In this document: positions 8,713 to 18,113 of the stretch, piece after piece
Position numbering within the stretch: position 1 is the first letter of the stretch
Layout of the letters: every line of letters begins with the position of its first letter
Origin: an uncultured Bacteroidota bacterium
GTDB taxonomy: Bacteria > Bacteroidota > Bacteroidia > Flavobacteriales > Flavobacteriaceae
NCBI GenBank assembly: GCA_902559035.1
Contig: CACEGG010000003.1
Span: 1 to 64,000 of the forward strand
Direction of reading: 5' to 3'
Length of the DNA stretch: 64,000 nucleotides
Notes under the pieces: generated by a model
Told to the model about the DNA's origin: nothing
What the model saw: only the letters and a program-made list of their open reading frames with translations
Databases searched by the model: none
Made by a program: the position numbers and the translations under genes

Positions 8713-10005
8713 TTAAACTAATACTTTTGAATCAATCTTTGAGAAAGCTAATTCCAAATCTTTCTTTAGATCTTCAATATCCTCCAAACCAACAGATAAT
8801 CTAATTAAATCACTTGTTACTCCAGTTGAAGCTTGCTCTTCAACACTTAATTGTTGATGAGTAGTACTTGCAGGATGAATAATTAGAGATTTAGTATCGC
8901 CTATATTAGCAAGAAGTGAAAAAACTTCTGTTTTATCTGCTAATGTTTTAGCAGAATCAAAACCTCCCTTTACTCCAAAGGTTATAAGACCACTTTGTCC
9001 TTTAGGTAAATATTTTTTAGCTAGAGAGTTGTATTCGCTAGATTCTAGTCCTGGATAATTAACCCACTCTACTTCTGGTCGATTCTCTAACCATTTTGCA
9101 AGACTTAAGGCATTAGAACTGTGTTTTTTAATTCTTATTTCTAATGTCTCTAGACCCTGAATAATTTGAAAAGCATTGAATGGACTTAGTGCTCCACCAA
9201 GATCTCGTAAACCTTCTATTCTAACTTTTGCAATAAATGCTGCAGCACCTAAAGCATCATGATATATTAATCCGTGGTAACCAGGTGAAGGTTCAGTAAA
9301 TTCTGGGAATTTACCACTGGACCAATCGAATGTTCCAGCATCTATAATAACTCCTCCTAGAGCTGTTCCGTTTCCATTAATGTATTTAGTTAAAGAATGG
9401 ATAACAATATTTGCTCCATGCTCTATTGGATTTAATAATGCGGGACTTGCAACAGTATTATCCACAATGAAAGGAACTTTAGATTGCTTTGCATATTTGG
9501 ATATTTCTTTTAAATCTAAAACATCTAGTTTAGGGTTTCCTAACGATTCTGCAAAAAATACTCTTGTATTTTCTTTTACAGCATCTTGAAAATTTTGAGG
9601 ATCCGATGGATCTACGAAAGTTGTAGTAATTCCTAGTCTTGGCAGAGTTACATTCAATAAATTAAAAGTTCCGCCATACAAACTATTAGAAGCTACAATA
9701 TGATCACCTGATTTTAATAGCACAAGAAGTGCAGTAGATATGGCCGAGGTTCCTGATGCAGTAACAACGGAAGCAATTCCTCCTTCCAGTGCGGCTAATC
9801 TTTGTTCTAAAACATCATTTGTTGGGTTATTTAGTCTTGTGTAAATATATCCAGGTTCAGCAAGTGCAAATAAATTTGCAGCGTGATCTGAATTATTAAA
9901 AACATAAGATGTAGATTGATAAATTGGAACTGCTCTAGTTCCTTGGCTTAAGCTTGTATCATGTCCTGCATGTAAAGCTTTTGTAGATAATTTTTGTTCA
10001 CTCAT
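8713..10005 (-). CDS. metY: O-acetylhomoserine sulfhydrylase
   Basis: Cys/Met-metabolism PLP enzyme that makes homocysteine from O-acetylhomoserine and sulfide. At 430 residues it has the longer MetY length, not the roughly 390 of cystathionine synthases. Motifs include YTRLNNPTNDVLEQRLAALEG, the region FIVDNTVASP, the PLP lysine in IHSLTKYINGNG, and the C-terminal IIHPASTTH. It is the first gene of the metY-metX operon and is preceded by a SAM-II riboswitch, so high S-adenosylmethionine should turn it down. Confidence 0.95.
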   Translation of the reverse strand: MSEQKLSTKALHAGHDTSLSQGTRAVPIYQSTSYVFNNSDHAANLFALAEPGYIYTRLNNPTNDVLEQRLAALEGGIASVVTASGTSAISTALLVLLKSGDHIVASNSLYGGTFNLLNVTLPRLGITTTFVDPSDPQNFQDAVKENTRVFFAESLGNPKLDVLDLKEISKYAKQSKVPFIVDNTVASPALLNPIEHGANIVIHSLTKYINGNGTALGGVIIDAGTFDWSSGKFPEFTEPSPGYHGLIYHDALGAAAFIAKVRIEGLRDLGGALSPFNAFQIIQGLETLEIRIKKHSSNALSLAKWLENRPEVEWVNYPGLESSEYNSLAKKYLPKGQSGLITFGVKGGFDSAKTLADKTEVFSLLANIGDTKSLIIHPASTTHQQLSVEEQASTGVTSDLIRLSVGLEDIEDLKKDLELAFSKIDSKVLV

Positions 10006-10050
10006 TTTTATATATTTAATTAGATATTAATTAAATTTATAATTAGATGT

Positions 10051-10130
10051 GATTTGACGTTAAATAGTTCTGAAGCTTCTGCTTTAGCACTTTTTTAAAG
10101 AGGTTGCAATCAGTCAAATCGATCCTCTAA
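10051..10130 (-). ncRNA. SAM-II riboswitch upstream of metY-metX
   Basis: Read on the minus strand, the leader carries the SAM-II signature. Stem P1 is AGAGG paired with CCUCU (10128-10124 with 10103-10099), enclosing AUCGAUUUGACUGAUUGCAA. An A-rich linker then leads to GUGCUAAAGC, the conserved 3' pseudoknot strand. This matches the SAM-II pattern GAUUUaaCnGaUUGCA...GCUAAA known from metX/metY leaders. The region extends to 10051 because GUCAAAUC (10058-10051) is an exact complement of GAUUUGAC (10120-10113) inside the aptamer loop and could form a competing structure. No U-tract follows, which suggests control of translation rather than termination. Confidence 0.85.
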
Positions 10131-10145
10131 TAATAAATTAGACTT

Positions 10146-10175
10146 CAAATCTAAAATTAAAATGCCTTAAAACAA
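10146..10175 (-). promoter_or_regulatory. Promoter of metY-metX
   Basis: TTG (10175-10173), exactly 19 bases, then TAGATTTG (10153-10146) on the minus strand, a full Bacteroidota consensus. It predicts a start near 10139, about 10 bases before the SAM-II aptamer, so the riboswitch is at the 5' end of the transcript. The -33 element lies just past the stop codon of the upstream minus-strand gene. Confidence 0.8.
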
Positions 10176-10181
10176 AAAAAA

Positions 10182-11195
10182 TTATCTAAAATTTACAGAA
10201 ATTCCAGCTGACAAGGTATTATATCTCTGGAAAGTGAAGTCAGCAAAAGCGCTAAAAACTAAAAATTTAAACCTAGCACCAATAGTTGTTTTGTATCCTG
10301 AAACGTTAAAATCCATGTCAATTGGATCTTTTAACAATTTTGAAATTGGTATTCCTGAACTGGAATTATACTCTAAATCGTAATTTCCTAATAATTTAAA
10401 TGAAGAATTTCCACCTGAATATCCAAAGGAAGTATAAAAATCTACAACTAATAAATCAACTGAGGCTAGTAGTAACAAATTATAATTATTTAGGCTAAAC
10501 TGTGCAACCTGTCCGGATCCGTTCAAAGAACTAAACGATTGAACATCATAGTCTATATCCATATTTGAAAATGAAGCGAAAGCAGAAACATTTAATGGGA
10601 TTTTATCAATTGGTCCAAAATATTGCAATAAATTATGTTTGATACCTAATCCTTTTAATGACATATCTACTCCATTTCTGTGATATTCTGGACTGTATCT
10701 TATGACAACTTCCGTATCAAAAGGAATTCCTACACCCAACTGAAGAACAGGAGCGGGTATTGCACCAAGAGGAAGCTTGCTTTTAATTCCTTTAGGAGAT
10801 TTAATAATAGTTGAAATTTCAGGATATATACCATCAGCCGGAATAGTAATCATCAAATCTTCTTGTCTACTTTCACCTGCAATAGTAGGTAAGCTTTCCG
10901 CATCTGTTGAAATATATTCTAAATCAGAAATAGTAAAAGATCTATCAGCTGATGGTACAAAAGAGGTGTTAATTCTAAGGGATAAATCAACTCCTAATTT
11001 CTTATGGACCTTCGCAGTATTATACCATCCGCCGTTCGAGCTGTATATTGCTCCTTTCATCATAGGATCTAAATACCTTTCGAATATTTTTTTTGAATCG
11101 CTTTCAACTGCAAGAAGGATAGACTCAAAACCTGACTGGGACCAACAAAGTAATGGTAAAAAAAGTGAAATTAATATACTAAATCTAAAATTCAA
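10182..11195 (-). CDS. DUF6588-like outer-membrane beta-barrel protein
   Basis: A 337-residue exported protein of unknown function. It has a signal peptide (MNFRFSILISLFLPLLCWSQS). A region with IYSSNGGWYNTAKVHKKLGVDLS and IPAPVLQLGVGIPFDTEVVIRY follows, then repeated amphipathic strands ending in NTLSAGISVNFR, typical of an outer-membrane barrel. The overall pattern recalls the DUF6588 family of Flavobacteriia, recognised from memory and not by search. It lies about 40 bases downstream of the TonB receptor gene on the same strand and upstream of the metY promoter. Confidence 0.7.
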   Translation of the reverse strand: MNFRFSILISLFLPLLCWSQSGFESILLAVESDSKKIFERYLDPMMKGAIYSSNGGWYNTAKVHKKLGVDLSLRINTSFVPSADRSFTISDLEYISTDAESLPTIAGESRQEDLMITIPADGIYPEISTIIKSPKGIKSKLPLGAIPAPVLQLGVGIPFDTEVVIRYSPEYHRNGVDMSLKGLGIKHNLLQYFGPIDKIPLNVSAFASFSNMDIDYDVQSFSSLNGSGQVAQFSLNNYNLLLLASVDLLVVDFYTSFGYSGGNSSFKLLGNYDLEYNSSSGIPISKLLKDPIDMDFNVSGYKTTIGARFKFLVFSAFADFTFQRYNTLSAGISVNFR

Positions 11196-11233
11196 TTGTT
11201 TAAATTTTAAACAAATATACGCTGAAAAAAATC

Positions 11234-13993
11234 TTATTTCTTACCGCCTTTGGTCTTACCCCCTTTGGATTTTCCAGAACCCCCAGCAAAAGACGTTAAA
11301 TCGTATTTTAATCTAAAAACTGTATATCTAGGTTGAATAATATAAGATCTAGTTTGGCTGTAAAGTTGATTAAAACTATCTCTATTTATTGATGTATCAT
11401 TAAATATGTTAGTTACGCTTATGCCGAATTCCCATTTAGAACCATCTTTATTGTAGGATAAATCTGCTTCTCCGGATCTATACTCATTTAAAGTAACATT
11501 TTCATCTCTGTAATAATTGTAAGAGTAATCGGCTCTAAAAACAAACCCTTTACCGAAATATGCATCAATTTGAACAAAAGGAGAATCCGTGTAAAAATAG
11601 TTTTTAAAATTACCAGTGTCGTACATACGCTTGTTGTAGCTATAACCAACCTCAATGTTAGGTTTATCCCTAAAATTTGTTGCTATACTAGCTTTATAGC
11701 TTTGAGTAAAGTTAACTTGTTCAGTGAGGGTTCCGTTTACTATATTATTGAAATCACTGAAATTAAAATTCATATTAAACCCTGCTTTGAAATTTTTAAA
11801 TCTTTTATCTATTCTTCCAGATGCGCTGTAAGTTTCTCTTGGTATATTAGAATTTATTGGAGATCTAACACTACTTACTCCACTTAGCAAAGTTCTACTT
11901 TGAATTGAATTACTTCTCTTGGAATAATTAAGTCTTGCAAATACATTTGTGAAATTGAAAATATTGATACTTTGATAATTAAGATTATAATTATAAAATT
12001 TAGCGGATTCAAGATTTGGATTCCCTTGAAAAAAGGAATTGTAATTGTTAAAAACATAACCCTCTGCTAAATTATTTACGTCAGTAAATTGATTTGTTGC
12101 ATTGTAAGTAAACCTTAATGATTCAGAGTCTTTAAATTTCACAAATACTCTCATGTCAGGTCTAATATCAGTAAATGAATTAGTTTCTGTTCTTGCAAGT
12201 TGAGTATTTTCTGATTTATATGAATTGATGGTAAATCCCGGTTCCATTGTAAAAATACCAGTTATAAACCTATAATTTAATGAGAAGTATGCATCATTAA
12301 ATTTAAAGTCTACATCGTTGTTTAAAATTTCATCATTAAAAGAAACCTGGGAGTTATTGTCTAATATTTGAAAAATACTAGAATTAAAATTTTGTTTAAC
12401 ATCGGTAATACCAAAAGTGAAATTTAAATTTGATTTAGGAGTCAAAATGTAGTAATAATCTAATTTGGCTTCAACTTTATCAGTTTCAACTATTCTATTT
12501 TGATTTACATTAAATTTAGATTGATCAGTATTTAATGGAATTATATTTCTAAATGGTTGAATATCTCTAATTGCTCTGTAAAATGGGTCTTCGTTCTGGG
12601 ACAAATGTTGTGCTTCAAAAGAGAATATATGATCTTCATTCAAAGTATAATACGCTTTTAATTCTTGATTAATAGAGCTAGGTTCATCAGATTTATATAA
12701 ATTAATTTGATCTAATTCTATTGGTTGAATAGAAGGTTGATTTGAAGAATCACGAAAAGATTCAGACATCAAATCGGTATTTTCTATATTTTCTGCAGAT
12801 TTTACAAGTAAGTTATACTCGGTTTGTAACCTGTCGTTAGGATTAAAAGCAGTAGTGAATTTATAAAGTTGTTGCTGATTATCTTGAATAACATTGTCTT
12901 CTGAATTTTGAATATTACCATTAGTATAATTTCTTGATATTTTTTCTTCAACAATATTTTTAGTTTTAGATAAAATTGCAAATCCACTAATTTCCCAGCT
13001 TTCATTAGGAGAATGACTAAAATTATATGCTCCAAGTTGAGCATCAATAGATTTTGCTTGGTTATTTTGTAAACTACCTAAACCAGCTCCATCTGTTGAT
13101 ATACTTATAGATGTTCCGTTTCTAGCATTTAAATTACCAAATCCTCCACCAAATTTATAAAAATCCCGTCTGGAAAGAACAGGTTCACCAATGTTATTAG
13201 TATTACCTAAAAGACTCATACTAAAATCTTTAGCATAGTAAAATACTTTTGGAGCAGCCAAGACTCTGTCTTCATTACCCACTCCCCCTAAAATTTCACC
13301 AAACCAAAATTTATCTTTTCCACTTTTAAGGCTAATGTTAATTGCAATGTTATCCTCATTATTGGTTACATTTCTAAGCTGACCAACTTCAGTAAAATTT
13401 CTTAATACTTCAACCTTACCGACTGCTTTTGCTGGTAAATTTTGTGTTGCTAATTTAGAATCTCCATCAAAAAAATCCTTTCCTTCAACTGTGATTTTTG
13501 TTATCTCCTTACCCTCAACTTCAACCCTTCCGTCTTCATTAATTTCAACACCAGGTAAGTTTTTTAAGACGTCAGCCAATTTTTTTTCGGTTCCAGTGTT
13601 AAAGGAGTCAGCATTATAAACTATCGTATCTCCTTTAATAGTTACTGGCATTTCATAAACAAGTTCAACTTCGTCTAAAGCTTCAGCTTGTTCTTCGAGT
13701 TTTATATTTTTTTCAAAACTCTCTGAAATGTTTAAATTAAATACAAACTCAGTAAAACCAATAAAAGAAACTTTTATTTCATAGTCTGTGTTTTTCTTTA
13801 ATGAAAGTCTGTAATATCCTGATTCATTAGAAATTCCAAAACCATCTAAAATTTTTGATTGCTTTTCTATGGCAATGACATTTGCTCCCGTTAAACTATT
13901 TCCATCTACATCTGTAATTATTCCCTCAAATCTAACTTGAGAATATGAAAGTGTAGAGAATACTAATAAAACAATTAGAAATATATTTTTCAT
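11234..13993 (-). CDS. TonB-receptor-like outer-membrane protein paired with GLPGLI
   Basis: A 919-residue outer-membrane protein. A signal peptide is followed by a carboxypeptidase-regulatory-like beta-sandwich (about 22-100; FEGIITDVDGNSLTGANV). A plug-like region with VLKNLPGVEINEDGRVEVEGK and ITVEGKDFFDGD follows, then a long beta-barrel of the OMP_b-brl_3 type. It ends with an unusual Gly/Lys tail, GGSGKSKGGKTKGGKK, after the expected barrel terminus. It follows the GLPGLI gene by 21 bases on the same strand, a recurrent pairing in Flavobacteriia whose substrate is not established. Confidence 0.85.
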   Translation of the reverse strand: MKNIFLIVLLVFSTLSYSQVRFEGIITDVDGNSLTGANVIAIEKQSKILDGFGISNESGYYRLSLKKNTDYEIKVSFIGFTEFVFNLNISESFEKNIKLEEQAEALDEVELVYEMPVTIKGDTIVYNADSFNTGTEKKLADVLKNLPGVEINEDGRVEVEGKEITKITVEGKDFFDGDSKLATQNLPAKAVGKVEVLRNFTEVGQLRNVTNNEDNIAINISLKSGKDKFWFGEILGGVGNEDRVLAAPKVFYYAKDFSMSLLGNTNNIGEPVLSRRDFYKFGGGFGNLNARNGTSISISTDGAGLGSLQNNQAKSIDAQLGAYNFSHSPNESWEISGFAILSKTKNIVEEKISRNYTNGNIQNSEDNVIQDNQQQLYKFTTAFNPNDRLQTEYNLLVKSAENIENTDLMSESFRDSSNQPSIQPIELDQINLYKSDEPSSINQELKAYYTLNEDHIFSFEAQHLSQNEDPFYRAIRDIQPFRNIIPLNTDQSKFNVNQNRIVETDKVEAKLDYYYILTPKSNLNFTFGITDVKQNFNSSIFQILDNNSQVSFNDEILNNDVDFKFNDAYFSLNYRFITGIFTMEPGFTINSYKSENTQLARTETNSFTDIRPDMRVFVKFKDSESLRFTYNATNQFTDVNNLAEGYVFNNYNSFFQGNPNLESAKFYNYNLNYQSINIFNFTNVFARLNYSKRSNSIQSRTLLSGVSSVRSPINSNIPRETYSASGRIDKRFKNFKAGFNMNFNFSDFNNIVNGTLTEQVNFTQSYKASIATNFRDKPNIEVGYSYNKRMYDTGNFKNYFYTDSPFVQIDAYFGKGFVFRADYSYNYYRDENVTLNEYRSGEADLSYNKDGSKWEFGISVTNIFNDTSINRDSFNQLYSQTRSYIIQPRYTVFRLKYDLTSFAGGSGKSKGGKTKGGKK

Positions 13994-14014
13994 TATGGTC
14001 TTGTGAAATTTAAA

Positions 14015-14869
14015 TTAATTTAAACGAGCTCTTGAATTTCCCCATCCGCCACGATTGCCTCCTCCTCTGTTGTATCTCTCTCTCATTTCATTCATTTTAT
14101 CGCCTTGAATTTTATTAAACTCAGAATTTGTAACAACTTTGCCTTTAGAAGGTTCTTTAATTTTAATTTTTTCTTCTGGATTTAAAACAACTTTGGTACA
14201 TAACATTGTTCTATTTCCGTCACTTATTTCCAAAATAAGTCCAGGAAGACCACCGTACATCGCCGGTCCTGTTGAAACAGGAATTTCAGGGGTAAACCAA
14301 GCTGTCATAACAACAGTTTTAGTCTTGGGTAGTATGGGATTATTCTCTTCATTTGCATTCTGGTTATCTCTTTGTCTTCTACTAAAACTAAAAACATCTT
14401 CTTCAACTTCTTTAGTGTAAGAAGCCTTGTATGCGTTATAAATTCCTATTTTTTTAGTTTCTCCTGTCATAACCCATTTAGTAGGAGCTATGCTATCTGT
14501 AATTAGAAATATTTTTCCAAACAACTCTCTTTTGTTTATATACATATTTTCTTGGATATCTTTATAGATATCACCTTGAGCAGGACCTGCAACGAATTGC
14601 ATCCAATTAAATCCACCTCCACCAGATCCGCCAGCTTCGAGTGTTACTTCTTCTTTAAAGTAAGATGAACTACTATCAAAATCCAATATATAATTCTTTT
14701 CAAGAGCTGTTTTCATTCTTGCCTTCATATATTTTTGTCGTTCTGGTGACATATTCTTCATCCAATCCATATTGACAGTACTTTTAGACATGTAGTAAGC
14801 CTTACCTAAAAAATCCTGAGAATAACCCTCAAAACTTAAAAACAATAAAATAATTATTAATTTTTTCAT
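14015..14869 (-). CDS. GLPGLI family protein
   Basis: A 284-residue exported protein with a short signal peptide (LIIILLFLSFEGYSQ) and the family-defining YGGLPGLILEI near residue 210. It shares an operon with the barrel protein just downstream, suggesting a periplasmic or outer-membrane partner for it; no biochemical role is established for the family. Its C terminus is low-complexity and Gly/Arg-rich (GGGNRGGWGNSRARLN), echoing the Gly/Lys tail of its partner. Confidence 0.9.
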   Translation of the reverse strand: MKKLIIILLFLSFEGYSQDFLGKAYYMSKSTVNMDWMKNMSPERQKYMKARMKTALEKNYILDFDSSSSYFKEEVTLEAGGSGGGGFNWMQFVAGPAQGDIYKDIQENMYINKRELFGKIFLITDSIAPTKWVMTGETKKIGIYNAYKASYTKEVEEDVFSFSRRQRDNQNANEENNPILPKTKTVVMTAWFTPEIPVSTGPAMYGGLPGLILEISDGNRTMLCTKVVLNPEEKIKIKEPSKGKVVTNSEFNKIQGDKMNEMRERYNRGGGNRGGWGNSRARLN

Positions 14870-14994
14870 AAGATTTAAATTATTTAAAATTTACAACTAA
14901 TAAATAGACAACAATTAAGCCACAAAGTTTAATTGATATTAATTTATATCAAATATAAATTATAAATTAGACTATTGATTTTAATCCATTAATT

Positions 14995-15606
14995 ATGCAT
15001 ATAGCAATTGCAGGAAATATTGGTGCTGGTAAAACAACATTGACAAAATTACTTTCCAAAAAATATAAATTTGAAGGACATTACGAGGATGTACTAAAAA
15101 ATCCTTATTTAGATGACTTCTACGAACAAATGGAAAGATGGTCATTTAATCTTCAAATTTATTTCCTAAACAGTAGATTCCGTCAAATATTAGATTTTAA
15201 TAAAGAAGGCAAAAACATTATTCAGGATAGAACAATCTATGAAGATGCCTTTATTTTTGCTCCAAATTTGAAAGCAATGGGACTGATGACTAACAGAGAT
15301 TTTGAAAACTATAAATCAATATTTAATTTAATGGAATCTTTTGTAAATCCACCAGATTTACTTATTTATTTAAGAAGTCAAATTCCAAATTTAGTTGATC
15401 AAATTCATAAAAGAGGAAGAGATTACGAAAGTTCAATCAGCATAGATTATCTAAGCAGACTAAATGAAAGATACGAAGCTTGGATTCAAACTTACAATAA
15501 AGGGAAACTTCTTATAATTGACGTTGACGATTTAGATTTTGTTAAAAACAAAAAAGACCTCCAAACTATTACCGACAAAATCGATAAGAGTCTAAAAGGT
15601 CTTTAA
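14995..15606 (+). CDS. Deoxynucleoside kinase (deoxyadenosine/deoxyguanosine type)
   Basis: Phosphorylates deoxynucleosides for salvage. The 203 residues contain the P-loop GNIGAGKTT at residues 7-15, the substrate-side motif QDRTIYEDAFIF, and the arginine-rich lid HKRGRDYESSI. This matches the dGK/dAK/dCK family length. The base specificity cannot be assigned from these motifs. It is transcribed away from the GLPGLI gene. It suits a genome that also encodes a nucleoside transporter and thymidylate synthase further along. Confidence 0.9.
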   Translation: MHIAIAGNIGAGKTTLTKLLSKKYKFEGHYEDVLKNPYLDDFYEQMERWSFNLQIYFLNSRFRQILDFNKEGKNIIQDRTIYEDAFIFAPNLKAMGLMTNRDFENYKSIFNLMESFVNPPDLLIYLRSQIPNLVDQIHKRGRDYESSISIDYLSRLNERYEAWIQTYNKGKLLIIDVDDLDFVKNKKDLQTITDKIDKSLKGL

Positions 15607-15625
15607 ATTCTACTTTATTTTTAAA

Positions 15626-18037
15626 TTACTTTTTATCTATCTGCATCATTGCAGCCTTTGCAATTTCCATAGCTTCACTTTTACTATGCTCTAACATTGC
15701 TTCCATAATTTCTTCTTGAGATCCACTTATAAATTCAGATTTTTTAGATACACCGTCAGAATCTGTTTCTTTAGATGTTACAGTCATAGTCCAAACATCA
15801 TTGTCAGCCTTAACAATTACTTCTTTTTTTACTTCAAGATCAATAGTGCTATGATCATTTTCTAATGAATGACCTCCTAAAATCGGAGCAATAACAAGGC
15901 CAATTAAACAAGTAAGTTTAATAAGAATATTCATTGATGGTCCAGAAGTATCTTTAAAAGGATCTCCAACAGTATCTCCAGTTACAGCAGCTTTGTGTGC
16001 ATCAGAACCTTTGTATGTCATCTCACCATTAATTTCAACACCAGCTTCAAAAGATTTTTTTGCATTATCCCAAGCACCACCAGCATTATTTTGAAAAATT
16101 GCCCATAAAACACCACTAACTGTAACACCTGCCATATATCCACCAAGCATTTCAGCAATCGCTAGATTATCCATTCCAAAAATCATTGGTACAAAAGCAA
16201 TTAATAATGGGAAGCCAATAGTTAAAACTCCAGGAAGCATCATTTCTTTTAAAGAAGCTTGAGTTGAAATAGCAACACATTTGTCATATTCTGGTTTTCC
16301 AGTACCCTCCATGATTCCAGGAATGTCTTTAAATTGTCTTCTTACTTCATGAACCATTTCCATTGCTGCCTTTCCAACTGCATTCATAGCAAGAGCTGAA
16401 AAAACAACTGGAACCATTCCACCTACAAATAACATAGCAAGAACTGGTGCCTTGAAAATATTGATACCATCAATTCCGGTAAATGTTACATAGGCAGCAA
16501 ATAAAGCCAGAGATGTTAAAGCAGCAGATGCAATTGCGAATCCTTTTCCAGTGGCTGCAGTAGTATTTCCTACAGAATCTAAAATATCTGTTCTTTCTCT
16601 CACAATTGGATCTTGTTCACTCATCTCCGCAATACCACCAGCATTATCAGAAATAGGTCCAAAAGCATCAATTGCAAGTTGCATTGCTGTAGTAGCCATC
16701 ATTGCTGAAGCAGCTAGAGCAACACCATAAAATCCAGCAAATATGTAAGATGCCCAAATAGCTAAAGCAAACAATATAACTGAGGGAAATGTAGAAATCA
16801 TTCCGGTAGCTAAACCTGCTATAATGTTTGTACCTGCACCAGTACTAGATTGTTGAACAATTTTAAGTGTTGGTGCTTTACCTAAACCAGTGTAATATTC
16901 TGTAACAGATGAAATTACCGCTCCAACAATTAAACCAACAATTGTGGCAAAAAATACATCCATTGAAGTAACTTCTTTCAATCCTTCTCCAAAAAATTCC
17001 ATTTGCATAGTTTCTGGAAGCATCCAAGAACATAAAACATAGCAAGCAGCAGCAACTAAACCTATTGAGGTCCAATTTCCTTTGTTAAGTGCATTCATTA
17101 CTTGATCTTCTTTAGCATCGTTTGTTTTGACACTTACTAATAATGTTCCTATAATGGAGATGATAATTCCAGCTCCAGCAATAGCAACTGGTAATAAAAT
17201 TGGTCCTATTCCACCAAAGGCATCATTGATACTTCCTCCCATATCTTCAATAACATAATTTCCAAGAACCATTGCTGCAAGAACAGTAGCTACATATGAA
17301 CCAAATAAATCAGCACCCATTCCAGCTACATCTCCTACATTATCACCAACATTATCAGCAATAGTCGCTGGATTTCTTGGGTCATCTTCAGGAATACCTG
17401 CTTCAACCTTACCAACTAAATCGGCACCAACGTCCGCTGCTTTAGTATAAATTCCTCCACCTACTCTTGCAAATAATGCAATTGACTCAGCACCTAACGA
17501 AAATCCTGCTAAGGTTTCTAAAACAATTGTCATGTCTTCAGTACTTGTCCAAGAACCTTCCATAAAAACATTGTAGAATATTATGAAAAAAGCTGTTAGA
17601 CCTAAAACTGCAAGTCCTGCAACTCCAAGTCCCATGACTGTTCCTCCACCAAATGATATTTTTAATGCATTTGGTAAGCTTGTTCTAGCAGCTTGAGTTG
17701 TTCTAACATTAGTTTTTGTCGCAATCTTCATTCCCATATTTCCAGCCCACGCCGAGAAAACAGCTCCAAAGATAAAAGCAATAACTATCAACCAGTGAGT
17801 AGTTGGAACTACAACAGAAACACCAGCTAAAGCTAAACTAACCACAAAAACAAATACAGCTAGTAATTTATATTCAGCATTTAAAAAAGCTAAAGCTCCC
17901 TCATATATGTGATCAGAAATTTCTTTCATTTTACCATCACCAGCATCTTGTTTCATTACCCATGATTTTTTGTAGAGCATGTAAGCTAATCCTATTAAAG
18001 CCAGGATTATAGGCATATAAATTGCTAAAGATTCCAT
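15626..18037 (-). CDS. hppA: Membrane-bound ion-translocating pyrophosphatase, K+-dependent type
   Basis: Integral membrane pump that couples pyrophosphate hydrolysis to Na+ (or H+) export. The 803 residues have about 16 membrane segments and the catalytic motifs [23 protein letters not shown] and DNAGGIAEM, plus the C-terminal [15 protein letters not shown]. At residues 490-495 it reads GNTTAA; alanine where K+-independent enzymes have lysine marks the K+-dependent class, which includes the Na+ pumps. An extra, acidic, non-membrane C-terminal segment of about 80 residues follows the last helix. Na+ pumping is probable for a marine bacterium but inferred. Confidence 0.94.
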   Translation of the reverse strand: MESLAIYMPIILALIGLAYMLYKKSWVMKQDAGDGKMKEISDHIYEGALAFLNAEYKLLAVFVFVVSLALAGVSVVVPTTHWLIVIAFIFGAVFSAWAGNMGMKIATKTNVRTTQAARTSLPNALKISFGGGTVMGLGVAGLAVLGLTAFFIIFYNVFMEGSWTSTEDMTIVLETLAGFSLGAESIALFARVGGGIYTKAADVGADLVGKVEAGIPEDDPRNPATIADNVGDNVGDVAGMGADLFGSYVATVLAAMVLGNYVIEDMGGSINDAFGGIGPILLPVAIAGAGIIISIIGTLLVSVKTNDAKEDQVMNALNKGNWTSIGLVAAACYVLCSWMLPETMQMEFFGEGLKEVTSMDVFFATIVGLIVGAVISSVTEYYTGLGKAPTLKIVQQSSTGAGTNIIAGLATGMISTFPSVILFALAIWASYIFAGFYGVALAASAMMATTAMQLAIDAFGPISDNAGGIAEMSEQDPIVRERTDILDSVGNTTAATGKGFAIASAALTSLALFAAYVTFTGIDGINIFKAPVLAMLFVGGMVPVVFSALAMNAVGKAAMEMVHEVRRQFKDIPGIMEGTGKPEYDKCVAISTQASLKEMMLPGVLTIGFPLLIAFVPMIFGMDNLAIAEMLGGYMAGVTVSGVLWAIFQNNAGGAWDNAKKSFEAGVEINGEMTYKGSDAHKAAVTGDTVGDPFKDTSGPSMNILIKLTCLIGLVIAPILGGHSLENDHSTIDLEVKKEVIVKADNDVWTMTVTSKETDSDGVSKKSEFISGSQEEIMEAMLEHSKSEAMEIAKAAMMQIDKK

Positions 18038-18075
18038 ATTATATTTTTAATATTAATTTGTTTAAAATTTGATCG

Positions 18076-18104
18076 CAAAAGTAGTTAAATACAGTGAATA
18101 ACAA
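18076..18104 (-). promoter_or_regulatory. Promoter of hppA
   Basis: Minus strand TTG (18104-18102), 18 bases, then TACTTTTG (18083-18076), close to the Bacteroidota consensus. It lies between the pdhB stop codon and the hppA start, giving a 5' untranslated region of about 30 bases. hppA can therefore be expressed independently of the upstream gene. Confidence 0.55.
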
Positions 18105-18113
18105 AACTGAATT

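Noticed and set aside
10777-11316. 179-residue plus-strand ORF
   Set aside because: Antisense shadow of the DUF6588-like and receptor genes, with no domain, no context and unlikely codon pattern. The other antisense ORFs of 60-105 residues in the track were dropped for the same reason.
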